Shown: positions 1 to 6,323 of the stretch, one piece after another
Numbering within the stretch: the first letter of the stretch is position 1
Layout: every line of letters begins with the position of its first letter
NCBI GenBank assembly: GCA_964484125.1
Contig: CAZAEK010000035.1
Location: 1-12,637, forward strand
Source of the DNA: DSSM01 sp964484125
GTDB lineage: Bacteria; Bacteroidota; Ignavibacteria; Tepidaquicellales; Tepidaquicellaceae
Direction: 5' to 3'
DNA length: 12,637 nt
Made by a program: the position numbers and the translations under genes
Notes under the pieces: generated by a model
Database searches by the model: none
Told to the model about the DNA's origin: nothing
What the model saw: the letters and a program-made list of their open reading frames with translations, nothing else

Positions 1-952
1 TCGGTCCGCCACCGTCTGTAGTATGAACAAGTCCGGAATATCCTGCCCAGCCGTGAAGGCTGTCAACGAAAGAGACAGTATAGCTTCTTATAGTTGATGC
101 TTGTATGCCCCATATAAGTCCATCTTTTGAGGCTAGAATTCGGTGCAATCCTCCACCTGCCCAACCTGTTGTATTGTTATACATGTATAGCTTAGATTCA
201 ATAGGAACACCGGGATTACTTAATGGTTGCCAACTATTTCCACCATTTATTGAGCGTTCCAATCCTGTACTACCTCCTATTATCCACCCTGTGTCAAGAG
301 AGGAAAAGAATATATCCGATGCTTCTATAATTTTTTGTGCAAACCAATTCACGCCGCAATTAGTTGTTTTATACAATGTCGAATTTGAACTTCCAATTAC
401 CCACCCTGTTGTCTCGTTTACAAAAAATACCTTCGAGGGTCCGGGGGTATAACCCATCTGCATCTGCCAGCTTTGTCCTCCATTGGTCGTACGGAATACT
501 CCGCCGGTAAATCCTGAATTACTACAAACCCACCCGGTATCGTTATTTACAAAGTGAACATCATCTAATAATCCATCGTTTATGGATAATATATAGTCCC
601 AATTCTCTCCTCCATTAGTTGTCTTCAATACGGCTGTTTGGGAATGTCTTATACTATACCCGGCACTATATCCTGTTTGTGAGCTTGGAAAATGAATTGA
701 GAAAAGTATAAGTTTATCTTTTACTACTGTTCTCCAGCTATTTCCTCCGTCACTTGTTTTAAAAATGAATGAGCTGTCAGGTGATGATGTTGTTGATACA
801 ATAAAACCCGTCAAAGTATCAATAAACTGCAAATCCTTGACCGCTAAATCCGGTCTCGGAATTGTCTGCTGTACCCAGCCCGTCATTCTATCGGACTGAA
901 ATGTTGTTGCAAGAAAAAGAAAACACAGTTCAAGTATTATTATTCGCTTCAT
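1..952 (-). CDS. Secreted Ycf48/BNR-like beta-propeller protein, C-terminus cut by window edge
   Basis: An open frame runs from the ATG at 952 down to the left edge (317 codons) with no stop. The N-terminus has two basic residues (M-K-R) and a hydrophobic stretch to about residue 17, which fits a Sec signal peptide. The rest is a repeat protein: Asp-box/Ycf48-type blades recur every 40-50 residues, each with a 'TGW(V/I)' strand followed by 'K-T-(T/S)-(N/D)-G-G-x-x-W' (for example FKTSDGGNSW, LKTTNGGENW, FRTTNGGQSW, YKTTNCGVNW). In Bacteroidota such proteins are usually exported and end in a T9SS sorting domain. Here the C-terminus lies outside the window, so that is inference. No catalytic motif is seen and the ligand is unknown. 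The closest relative in this window is the N-terminal half of the gene at 10518. It is preceded on its strand by a long AT-rich region, and I see no clear promoter. Confidence 0.88.
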   Translation of the reverse strand, partial: MKRIIILELCFLFLATTFQSDRMTGWVQQTIPRPDLAVKDLQFIDTLTGFIVSTTSSPDSSFIFKTSDGGNSWRTVVKDKLILFSIHFPSSQTGYSAGYSIRHSQTAVLKTTNGGENWDYILSINDGLLDDVHFVNNDTGWVCSNSGFTGGVFRTTNGGQSWQMQMGYTPGPSKVFFVNETTGWVIGSSNSTLYKTTNCGVNWFAQKIIEASDIFFSSLDTGWIIGGSTGLERSINGGNSWQPLSNPGVPIESKLYMYNNTTGWAGGGLHRILASKDGLIWGIQASTIRSYTVSFVDSLHGWAGYSGLVHTTDGGGP

Positions 953-1609
953 TGGTGTGGTGAGTTTGAGTTTTTTAATTCATTTTTAAAATCTTTCCTT
1001 TGTTTTCTTTGCTATTTTCTTTGCTTTACCTTAAAACACCCGATACTAATGGTCTTCATATTTGCTAATTCGATTATCCGCTTCAATCTCATTTTTTTTT
1101 TTATCAAAATCAATTCATAATATTAACCTTGTAATTTTAAAAATAAAACTTGCTAACCCAAATACTTACCTGCTGAAGACGTAATCCCGTTTTTGCTATT
1201 CCTTGCCAATATTTTTCTGAATAATTATTTAAGAAAATATTTCTTATTTTATTTTAAATAATTACCAATGGAAAAAATTGAAAAAATTAATTCTCAAATA
1301 ACGCGAAAAAACCACATTGTATTAATTATAAGTTTTTCCCATAATTTTGACATAAATATTTTGAGAAATTACTTGTTTCCAATATCACTTATCTTTCACT
1401 CTAATTGCACTATAATTTCGGTATAATTGGCTTATAATTGGCTTTCAGGTTTTTTGATAAAAACAGCCTGTTTTTGGGAATTTTCTAAGTGCGAATTTCG
1501 CACAGAAAGTCCTGATTTTTCTCATAAATATTACATTTTTAAGGCACTTTTCCGGTTCGGTTCAACTATTAGCTTGCAGAGTTGTAGAGTCATCTATTTC
1601 AAGGCACAT

Positions 1610-1643
1610 CGCGTCCACGCGGGAGCATGGACGCGAGAGGAAA
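1610..1643. repeat. GC-rich palindromic (REP-like) repeat, copy 1
   Basis: This is a 34-base element with a stem of CGCGTCCACGC (1610-1620) against GCATGGACGCG (1625-1635), one mismatch, a 4-base GGGA loop, and a tail AGAGGAAA. It stands out sharply from the AT-rich surroundings. It differs from copy 2 at two positions only, and each difference lies within a stem. It lies downstream of the stop of the minus-strand gene at 1725. No T-run follows on either strand, so a classical intrinsic terminator role is not supported. Confidence 0.8.
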
Positions 1644-1662
1644 AGTTTTAAACTCGTTGCTA

Positions 1663-1696
1663 CGCATCCACGCGGGAGCGTGGACGCGAGAGGAAA
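1663..1696. repeat. GC-rich palindromic (REP-like) repeat, copy 2
   Basis: Second copy of the 34-base element, starting 53 bases after the first. The stem is CGCATCCACGC (1663-1673) against GCGTGGACGCG (1678-1688), one mismatch, with the same GGGA loop and the same AGAGGAAA tail. It begins 29 bases beyond the stop codon of the minus-strand gene. The near-identical tandem copies suggest a dispersed, REP-type family in this genome. That is inference from two copies. Confidence 0.8.
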
Positions 1697-1724
1697 CTTT
1701 ATGAACTTGATAAACTTTACAAAC

Positions 1725-4091
1725 TTATTTCACTAAGGTCATTTTCTTTAAGTCGCTGTATGTAACTCCGTTTTGTAATTTGAGGGTTATTTTATAGATG
1801 TAAATTCCGGATGATAAATTCTTTCCGTCAAACTGAACTGTGTGATAACCCGCATTGAAATTTCCGTTTACAAGAGTTTGAATTTCCCTGCCTGTTAGGT
1901 CATATATTTTTAAAGAAACTGTGCTGTTTTCCGAAATCTGAAAATCAATTTTTGTTACGGGATTGAAAGGATTCGGATAGTTTTGTGACATATTAAATTT
2001 TGAAGGAGTCCCAATTTCAACATCGTTGTTCAATTCAAAGTATTCATAGTTTCCGTTATAATCTATTTGCTTTAATCTATACTGGTATTTTCCTGTTTCA
2101 AGTTTTTTATCTTCATAAGTGTAGTTGCTAATGCCGGTCTTAGTTCCGTTTCCGTTTAAAAATCCTATATTTGTCCATACGTTCGTATTAAATTGTTTTC
2201 TGTAAATTTCAAATCCTTTGTTATTTTCTTCCATTGCTGTTGTCCAGTTGAGAATAACATTTCTTCCGTTTATATTCGAAGTAAAGGATGTGAGTTCAAC
2301 AGGTAAAGCACCATCAAGAGGGTTCTCGGTTGAGTTTCCCGCAATAGCGAACTGACTGAAATTCAAAAGCGAATTTCTTTTTGCCGTTGGGTTTGATACT
2401 GTGCCTGTTCCGGTTTGATGTGTGCCTGTAAGACTCCAGGGAGCTGTGGAATTTTCTCTGCGGATAATTCTTAACAACGAAGGATTATTTGCTCCGACAA
2501 TTCCCTGTGCAGTTATACTCATATTATATTGACCGCCTGTAACTCCGCTGTTATCAACCTGCCAGTAACCTTCTTTGCTGTAGGTATCTAAAAGATATCC
2601 CGCATCATCAAGCGTGCTTCCGGGTGTTCCCGGGTCACCGCTTACATAATAAACAGTTAAACTCCCGGATGTAGAAGGGCTTGTAATATAGTTAATAAAA
2701 ACTCCTTTATTTTTGCTGTCTGACGTACCAATAGGGAATTGATAATTACTCATTCCGGTTTTCGAAATATTCCTGCGGAATTTACCGTTGATTAATCCGG
2801 CAGTGTATATTAAAGAAGTTGATGATTCGTTATTTAAAATTATTGTGTTGCTGTTTGTATTTATTAAATTACAATTCATAGTCAGTGTTCCTGAGGTTGT
2901 CATATTGCTGTTCAGATTTAAGGTACTGTTATTAATTACCTGAATATTATATAATCCTGATATTGAATTTGCGGATGTAAAATTCTGAACACCGTTTTTG
3001 TTGAATATTAAATCCGAATATGTACCGGTTGTATTAAAAGAAATTGTTCCGCCTGTAAATTCGAAGTCGCCGCCAATGCGGATAACTGTTTTAAATCTGT
3101 TTGAGAAATTAATTTCGCCGCTTTTCAGGATGAATTTATTTCCGATATTTACTGACATATCTCCGGCTCCGTTTATTGTACGGGCACTGCTTATGAAATT
3201 AAAATTACCGCTGCTGTCAATCAGGCTTCCGCCGATATTTATTGTAAAAGGTGAATTGATTGTATTTTCTTCAGTTACGCTCAGGTCGGAATTATTTTTT
3301 AATATTAAGTCTCCGCCGATATTTAAAGTATATTGATTCTGTCTTGTTAATACGACTCTTTTTGGATTTTGCCCTGAGCCGATAATTTCAAGATTTCCTC
3401 TTACGGCTGTAAGTTTTCCTTCAAGATTAATATTCTGCGGATTTTGATTAATATCAAAAGTTACATGATAAAAATTCTGGTCAATATTATCTAATTGTGT
3501 TTTAAAATTGAAACGGTTTATTATTAATTTCGAGCCGTCATTCCAGGTTGCTCTTGGAATGAAATTATTTGAATTATGGTCAAGAATATATCTTCCGTTA
3601 TTTAAAAAAGTCAGAGTTCCGTTTGAATTTATTGAACCGCCGTCTGATAATCTGAAAACTCCAGTTACATTCATTATGCTGTTGTTTGTAAATATTCCTT
3701 TGACATCAACCCAGCCGTTTTCTAAGACAACAACTGTTCCGTTATTCGTGAAATTGCTTCCGCTTCTTGAGTTTAAATCTGTTCCGGTTCCCGGTCTTAC
3801 TGTTAAAGTAATTCCGTTATTAACCGTAACATTTGCACCGCTTTCCAGGAAAAACTGGTCAACAGTAATATTTGCATCAATAGTTGCGGAATGAGAAATA
3901 GTCGTAACGTTTGCATTAGTATATACAGGAACTTCAGTTGCCGCTACCCAGCTTGTTCCGTTATATCTTTGCCAGTTGGCGGGTGATGTAAAGTTAACAT
4001 TTCCGTTGCTTCTGTAATCGTTTATGGATTGCGCTGAAACCGTGGTTATCGTTAAGAGGGAGAGAAGAATTATTGTTGCAAATTTTATCAT
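1725..4091 (-). CDS. T9SS cargo protein: beta-helix, FnIII-like domain, type A sorting domain
   Basis: This 788-residue secreted protein begins with a clear Sec signal peptide (residues 1-20, cleavage likely after V-S-A). Residues about 60-420 are rich in Asn, Thr, Gly and short hydrophobic strands, as in right-handed parallel beta-helices. Four similar turns are visible at about 257, 285, 315 and 338 (NIGGDLIL, NIGGSLID, NIGNKFIL, RIGGDFEF). Residues about 596-698 resemble a fibronectin III fold. Residues 701-788 form the type A T9SS sorting domain, starting at QNYPNPFNPVT, with the later IYDLTGREI and SGIYIYKI strands. The protein is therefore expected to cross the outer membrane by T9SS and be surface-attached or released. 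No catalytic motif is seen, so the role is unknown. The start at 4091 is set by the signal peptide. A TATTTTTG at 4126-4133 (minus) resembles a -7 element, but I see no matching -33 element. Confidence 0.93.
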   Translation of the reverse strand: MIKFATIILLSLLTITTVSAQSINDYRSNGNVNFTSPANWQRYNGTSWVAATEVPVYTNANVTTISHSATIDANITVDQFFLESGANVTVNNGITLTVRPGTGTDLNSRSGSNFTNNGTVVVLENGWVDVKGIFTNNSIMNVTGVFRLSDGGSINSNGTLTFLNNGRYILDHNSNNFIPRATWNDGSKLIINRFNFKTQLDNIDQNFYHVTFDINQNPQNINLEGKLTAVRGNLEIIGSGQNPKRVVLTRQNQYTLNIGGDLILKNNSDLSVTEENTINSPFTINIGGSLIDSSGNFNFISSARTINGAGDMSVNIGNKFILKSGEINFSNRFKTVIRIGGDFEFTGGTISFNTTGTYSDLIFNKNGVQNFTSANSISGLYNIQVINNSTLNLNSNMTTSGTLTMNCNLINTNSNTIILNNESSTSLIYTAGLINGKFRRNISKTGMSNYQFPIGTSDSKNKGVFINYITSPSTSGSLTVYYVSGDPGTPGSTLDDAGYLLDTYSKEGYWQVDNSGVTGGQYNMSITAQGIVGANNPSLLRIIRRENSTAPWSLTGTHQTGTGTVSNPTAKRNSLLNFSQFAIAGNSTENPLDGALPVELTSFTSNINGRNVILNWTTAMEENNKGFEIYRKQFNTNVWTNIGFLNGNGTKTGISNYTYEDKKLETGKYQYRLKQIDYNGNYEYFELNNDVEIGTPSKFNMSQNYPNPFNPVTKIDFQISENSTVSLKIYDLTGREIQTLVNGNFNAGYHTVQFDGKNLSSGIYIYKITLKLQNGVTYSDLKKMTLVK

Positions 4092-4199
4092 TTATATTAT
4101 TTATTTTTTTAATTTTTAAACTATTCAAAAATACATAAAATGACACGCGAAATCTGTAATCCCTATTCTGATTTTATTGTAGGACAAATGTATAGCTGA

Positions 4200-4220
4200 A
4201 CGTAAGATTATTACTTACGT
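4200..4220. promoter_or_regulatory. Perfect inverted repeat, candidate operator
   Basis: ACGTAAG (4200-4206) and CTTACGT (4214-4220) are perfect inverted arms around a 7-base spacer. The right arm also overlaps an 8-base palindrome, TTACGTAA (4215-4222). The site lies between two divergent genes, about 14 bases upstream of the predicted -33 element of the OsmC gene, at about -60 from the expected transcription start. That is where many dimeric activators bind. The regulator is not known and the role is inferred. Confidence 0.45.
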
Positions 4221-4233
4221 AAATTCACTTACC

Positions 4234-4264
4234 TTGCTATTAGCAACCAATATGAATATTTTTG
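4234..4264 (+). promoter_or_regulatory. Bacteroidetes-type promoter for the OsmC/DUF1858 pair
   Basis: TTG at 4234-4236, a 20-base spacer, and TATTTTTG at 4257-4264 match the Bacteroidetes sigma consensus of a -33 TTTG/TTG and a -7 TAnnTTTG. The ATG of the OsmC gene follows 45 bases downstream, leaving a short AT-rich leader with no Shine-Dalgarno sequence, as is common in the phylum. Confidence 0.5.
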
Positions 4265-4309
4265 TGTTTTAGAGTTTAAAGACTTAATAAAAATAAAAAT
4301 ATAAACGAT

Positions 4310-4708
4310 ATGAGAATGACAATAACAATGGAAGGCAAAGCAAAAGTAAATGCCGAATATAACGGACAATTAATCCGCACAGACCAGCCCGTAATGGGTG
4401 GCGGAGATGGCTCAGCGCCCGCACCTTTTGATTTATTTCTGGCATCAATCGGAACCTGTGCAGGGATATATGTAAAATCATTTTGTGACCAGAGGGGAAT
4501 TCCCACTGATGAAATAAAAATCTATCAGGAAATGGTATATGACCGTGAAGCGAGGAGAATAGGAAAAATAAAACTTGAAATAGAATTACCGGCTGATTTT
4601 CCCGAAAAATATAAAGGGGCAGTTATTAATGCGGCTGAACTTTGCGCGGTAAAAAAATATATAAATAATCCCCCTGAATTTGAAATTTATTCTGTTGTAA
4701 AAAAATAA
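4310..4708 (+). CDS. OsmC family protein
   Basis: This 132-residue protein has the OsmC/Ohr/YhfA fold signature: an N-terminal beta-sheet region, then 'P-F-D-L-F-L-A-S-I-G-T-C' leading into the central helix, and a second helix with 'E-L-C-A-V'. Cys50 and Cys112 sit where OsmC-family proteins have their peroxidatic and resolving cysteines, 62 residues apart. Members with this pair reduce organic or inorganic hydroperoxides with thiol cofactors in the cytoplasm. An additional Cys59 lies one helix turn region after Cys50. The exact substrate cannot be read from the sequence, and the shorter YhfA-like branch is the better fit than classical OsmC. The stop codon overlaps the next gene's start by one base (TAATG), which points to translational coupling. 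The ATG at 4310 is chosen over in-frame ATGs at 4316 and 4328 because it is first and follows the promoter. Confidence 0.9.
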   Translation: MRMTITMEGKAKVNAEYNGQLIRTDQPVMGGGDGSAPAPFDLFLASIGTCAGIYVKSFCDQRGIPTDEIKIYQEMVYDREARRIGKIKLEIELPADFPEKYKGAVINAAELCAVKKYINNPPEFEIYSVVKK

Positions 4709-4914
4709 TGTTTAACAAAGATATTTCAATTGAAGAATTGATAGAAAAATTCCCCGGTGCAATTCCAATTTTAAATAAATACGGAGTAAAATGTTTTATA
4801 TGTGGAGAGCCGACATGGGGAACAGTAGAAGAAGCGGCAAAAGAAAAGGGTATGTCTGATGAAAAAATTGAAGAAGTTATGAGAGAGTTAAACGATGCTT
4901 TCAGTCAAAAATGA
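4708..4914 (+). CDS. DUF1858 domain protein (redox-disulfide, C-X2-C)
   Basis: This is a 68-residue protein made almost entirely of the DUF1858 domain, also described as the hybrid cluster protein-associated redox disulfide domain and related to the ScdA N-terminus. The opening 'I-S-I-E-E-L-I-E-K-F-P' helix and 'L-N-K-Y-G-V-K-C-F-I-C-G' lead to the Cys pair at residues 29 and 32. These are followed by 'T-V-E-E-A-A-K-E-K-G', which is typical of the family. The family is thought to act in thiol/disulfide or iron-sulfur related redox chemistry, but no reaction is established. It starts on the last base of the OsmC stop codon, so the two are probably made together. Its last 27 bases overlap the 3' end of the convergent gene on the other strand. 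Confidence 0.9.
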   Translation: MFNKDISIEELIEKFPGAIPILNKYGVKCFICGEPTWGTVEEAAKEKGMSDEKIEEVMRELNDAFSQK

Positions 4915-5885
4915 TTTATAAACTTCTCTGACGAGTTCTTCATAAGCAGAGGTAAGCTCAACATCTCTTCTGCTCATCACAACCCTTGCAGTTTCAAGGG
5001 CTTCAGAAATTTTATATTTAGCGGGAAGTTTGCCGGAAATATACCATGTAAATGAATCTATAAATTTATCCGGAAATCCTCCGCCGGCAATAATGGTAAA
5101 AATCCCGATAATAGAACCTGTATTAAGCATAGTATTGATACCGGTTTTTGTATGGTCTCCGAAAACCGTTCCAAAGAACTGCATATTTGTATGATACTGC
5201 CTGTCACCTGAAGAGAACCGGGACTTAATTTTAGAATAATTATTTTTCAGATTACTTGTAACAGTATCTGCGCCAAGATTGACAAACTCACAAACATAAG
5301 AGTTGCCGATAAATCCGTCGTGCTGTTTATTTGAATAACCGTGAAATACAGTACCTGAAATTTCNNNNNNNNNNNNNNNNNNNNNNNNNNNNNNNNNNNN
5401 NNNNNNNNNNNNNNNNNNNNNNNNNNNNNNNNNNNNNNNNNNNNNNNNNNNNNNNNNNNNNNNNACAGCGAACTGAAATCTTCTGTGCAAAAAATATTGT
5501 TATTATTTCTTGCATTTTGGAATACTTTTTCAGCTAAATTTTTACCCGGTTTTGCCGCAATCACACTATCACCGGAAATCAATACCGTATTTTCTTCGAG
5601 TGTCAGTATGATTTCTTTAAAAGCTTTTCTTGTAAAATTAATTTTCCCGTTTATAAAAAGATAATCACCGGATTTGTTTTCATTAACCGGAAGAGTGTAT
5701 TTTTCTTTCAATACATCTGTTAAAATATCTCTCGCATTTAAAAATATTTCACAATTTTGTTCTGATATTTTAGTAATTTTTTCAAGAATTGTGTAAATAC
5801 CCGCTTTTATTTCAAATGTTGCTCTGAGAAGAGTTACAGGACTCAGATTTGCAGTTTTATTATCTTCAAATACCAGAATTTTCAT
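4888..5885 (-). CDS. GlmU-like nucleotidyltransferase/acyltransferase, interrupted by assembly gap
   Basis: Two open segments either side of a 100-N gap belong to one gene. The N-terminal part (5885 to 5465, about 140 codons) opens with 'M-K-I-L-V-F-E-D-N-K' and 'L-R-A-T-F-E-I-K-A-G-I-Y-T-I-L-E-K-I', as in Bacteroidetes GlmU-like sugar nucleotidyltransferases (NTP_transf_4/TIGR03991 type). The C-terminal part (5364 to 4888, 158 residues) is a left-handed beta-helix acyltransferase with the signatures FIGNSYVCEFVNLGADT, SNLKNNYSKI, GDHTKTGINTMLNTG and GGGFPDKFIPSF-like text. The family probably supplies UDP-N-acetylglucosamine or a related nucleotide sugar for the cell envelope, in the cytoplasm. 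With exactly 100 N the halves fall in different frames, but the N count is a placeholder. Continuity requires a gap length of 2 modulo 3. From the usual family length (near 390-400 residues, from memory) about 90-100 residues are missing. This is not a pseudogene on present evidence. Confidence 0.85.
5365..5464. other. Assembly gap (100 N) inside the GlmU-like gene
   Basis: Exactly 100 unknown bases, the usual placeholder for a scaffold gap of unknown size. The flanking coding halves need a true length of 2 modulo 3 to stay in frame. Confidence 0.97.
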
Positions 5886-5912
5886 AGTATTGTGAATTAA
5901 AAATTTAAAAAT

Positions 5913-5942
5913 AAAAAAAGCCGGTTTTGTCAGAATCCGGCT
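5913..5942 (-). terminator. Rho-independent terminator after rpmE
   Basis: On the minus strand AGCCGG (5942-5937) pairs with CCGGCT (5924-5919) around a 12-base loop and is followed by a run of seven T (5919-5913). It lies 28 bases past the bL31 stop codon and only about 30 bases before the start codon of the GlmU-like gene. Confidence 0.85.
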
Positions 5943-5970
5943 AAACTTAGTTTAAAAGAAATATTTGTAT

Positions 5971-6189
5971 TTATTTCTGAGTTTTTCCATATTTTTTCAG
6001 GAATTTCTCTACTCTTCCTGCGGTATCAACTATTTTTTGAGTACCGGTAAAAAACGGATGACATAGAGAACAAATTTCAACTTTTATTTCAGGAACAGTG
6101 GAGCGAGTTGTAAATAAAACGCCTCTATTTTCACCGCAGTTGCAGATTACATCGCATTTGTAGTATTTCGGATGTGTATTCTTCTTCAT
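5971..6189 (-). CDS. rpmE: 50S ribosomal protein L31 (bL31), zinc-binding form
   Basis: This 72-residue protein is a full-length bL31: it begins 'M-K-K-N-T-H-P-K-Y-Y' and contains the invariant 'C-S-L-C-H-P-F-F-T-G' block and a basic 'G-R-V-E-K-F-L-K-K-Y-G' tail. Four cysteines in the zinc-ribbon positions (Cys16, Cys18, Cys40, Cys43) mark it as the C+ (zinc-containing) type rather than the zinc-free YkgM-like paralogue. An extra Cys12 is also present. bL31 sits at the bridge between the large subunit and the head of the small subunit. The gene has its own promoter match upstream and a terminator downstream, so it is likely expressed alone. The segment around residues 20-30 is slightly longer than in E. 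coli L31. Confidence 0.97.
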   Translation of the reverse strand: MKKNTHPKYYKCDVICNCGENRGVLFTTRSTVPEIKVEICSLCHPFFTGTQKIVDTAGRVEKFLKKYGKTQK

Positions 6190-6218
6190 ATCCTCTGATA
6201 TTTCTATTTAATAAAAAG

Positions 6219-6249
6219 TAAAACTAACAAATTCCCTGAAAATTTTCAA
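6219..6249 (-). promoter_or_regulatory. rpmE: Bacteroidetes-type promoter for rpmE, overlapped by a 12-base palindrome
   Basis: On the minus strand TTG (6249-6247), a 20-base spacer and TAGTTTTA (6226-6219) match the -33/-7 consensus except for the last base of the -7 element. The bL31 start codon is 29 bases beyond. A perfect palindrome TGAAAATTTTCA (6237-6248) overlaps the -33 element and could be an operator, or could be chance in AT-rich DNA. Confidence 0.45.
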
Positions 6250-6323
6250 GGCTTGAATTAATCTTATTTTTTCTGATTAAAAACAAGATTCTATTGGTTA
6301 AAATATTTTAAATAACTAATTTT

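Larger units (their letters stand above)
953..1724. other. Long AT-rich intergenic region
   Basis: This stretch holds no convincing gene. An ATG-started frame at 1427-1651 has no recognisable composition and runs into the palindromic repeat, so I do not call it. Visible structure: a 12-base period at 1003-1024 (TTTTCTTTGC twice); an 11-base perfect inverted repeat, TAATTATTTAA at 1222-1232 and TTAAATAATTA at 1254-1264, with a smaller stem nested between them; a short direct repeat TATAATTGGCTT near 1421-1445; and the two GC-rich palindromes described separately. The AT-rich inverted repeats may be chance in such biased DNA. Both flanking genes are on the minus strand, so this region is the 3' flank of the gene at 1725-4091 and the 5' flank of the gene at 1-952. 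Confidence 0.6.

Noticed and set aside
1222..1264. 11-base inverted repeat in the long intergenic region.
   Set aside because: Arms and loop are only A and T apart from one G and one C, so chance or a simple AT-rich cruciform is as likely as a functional site.
1427..1651. A 74-codon open frame on the plus strand.
   Set aside because: No ribosome site, no recognisable family, and its end runs through the palindromic repeat; it is most likely chance.
1610..1696. Intrinsic terminator for the gene at 1725-4091.
   Set aside because: The hairpins are strong but no T-run follows them on the minus strand, and the near-identical copies argue for a repeat family.
2998..3894. Two plus-strand open frames inside the large minus-strand gene.
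   Set aside because: They are antisense shadows of a beta-helix coding sequence and have no family resemblance or ribosome sites.
4126..4133. -7 promoter element for the minus-strand gene at 4091.
   Set aside because: TATTTTTG fits, but no TTG or TTTG lies at the required distance upstream, so it is too weak for a separate feature.
6260..6290. AT-rich hairpin between the nitronate monooxygenase-like gene and rpmE (AATCTT/AAGATT with an inner T/A stem).
   Set aside because: It has a mismatch, is weak and lacks a T-run, so I do not call it a terminator.
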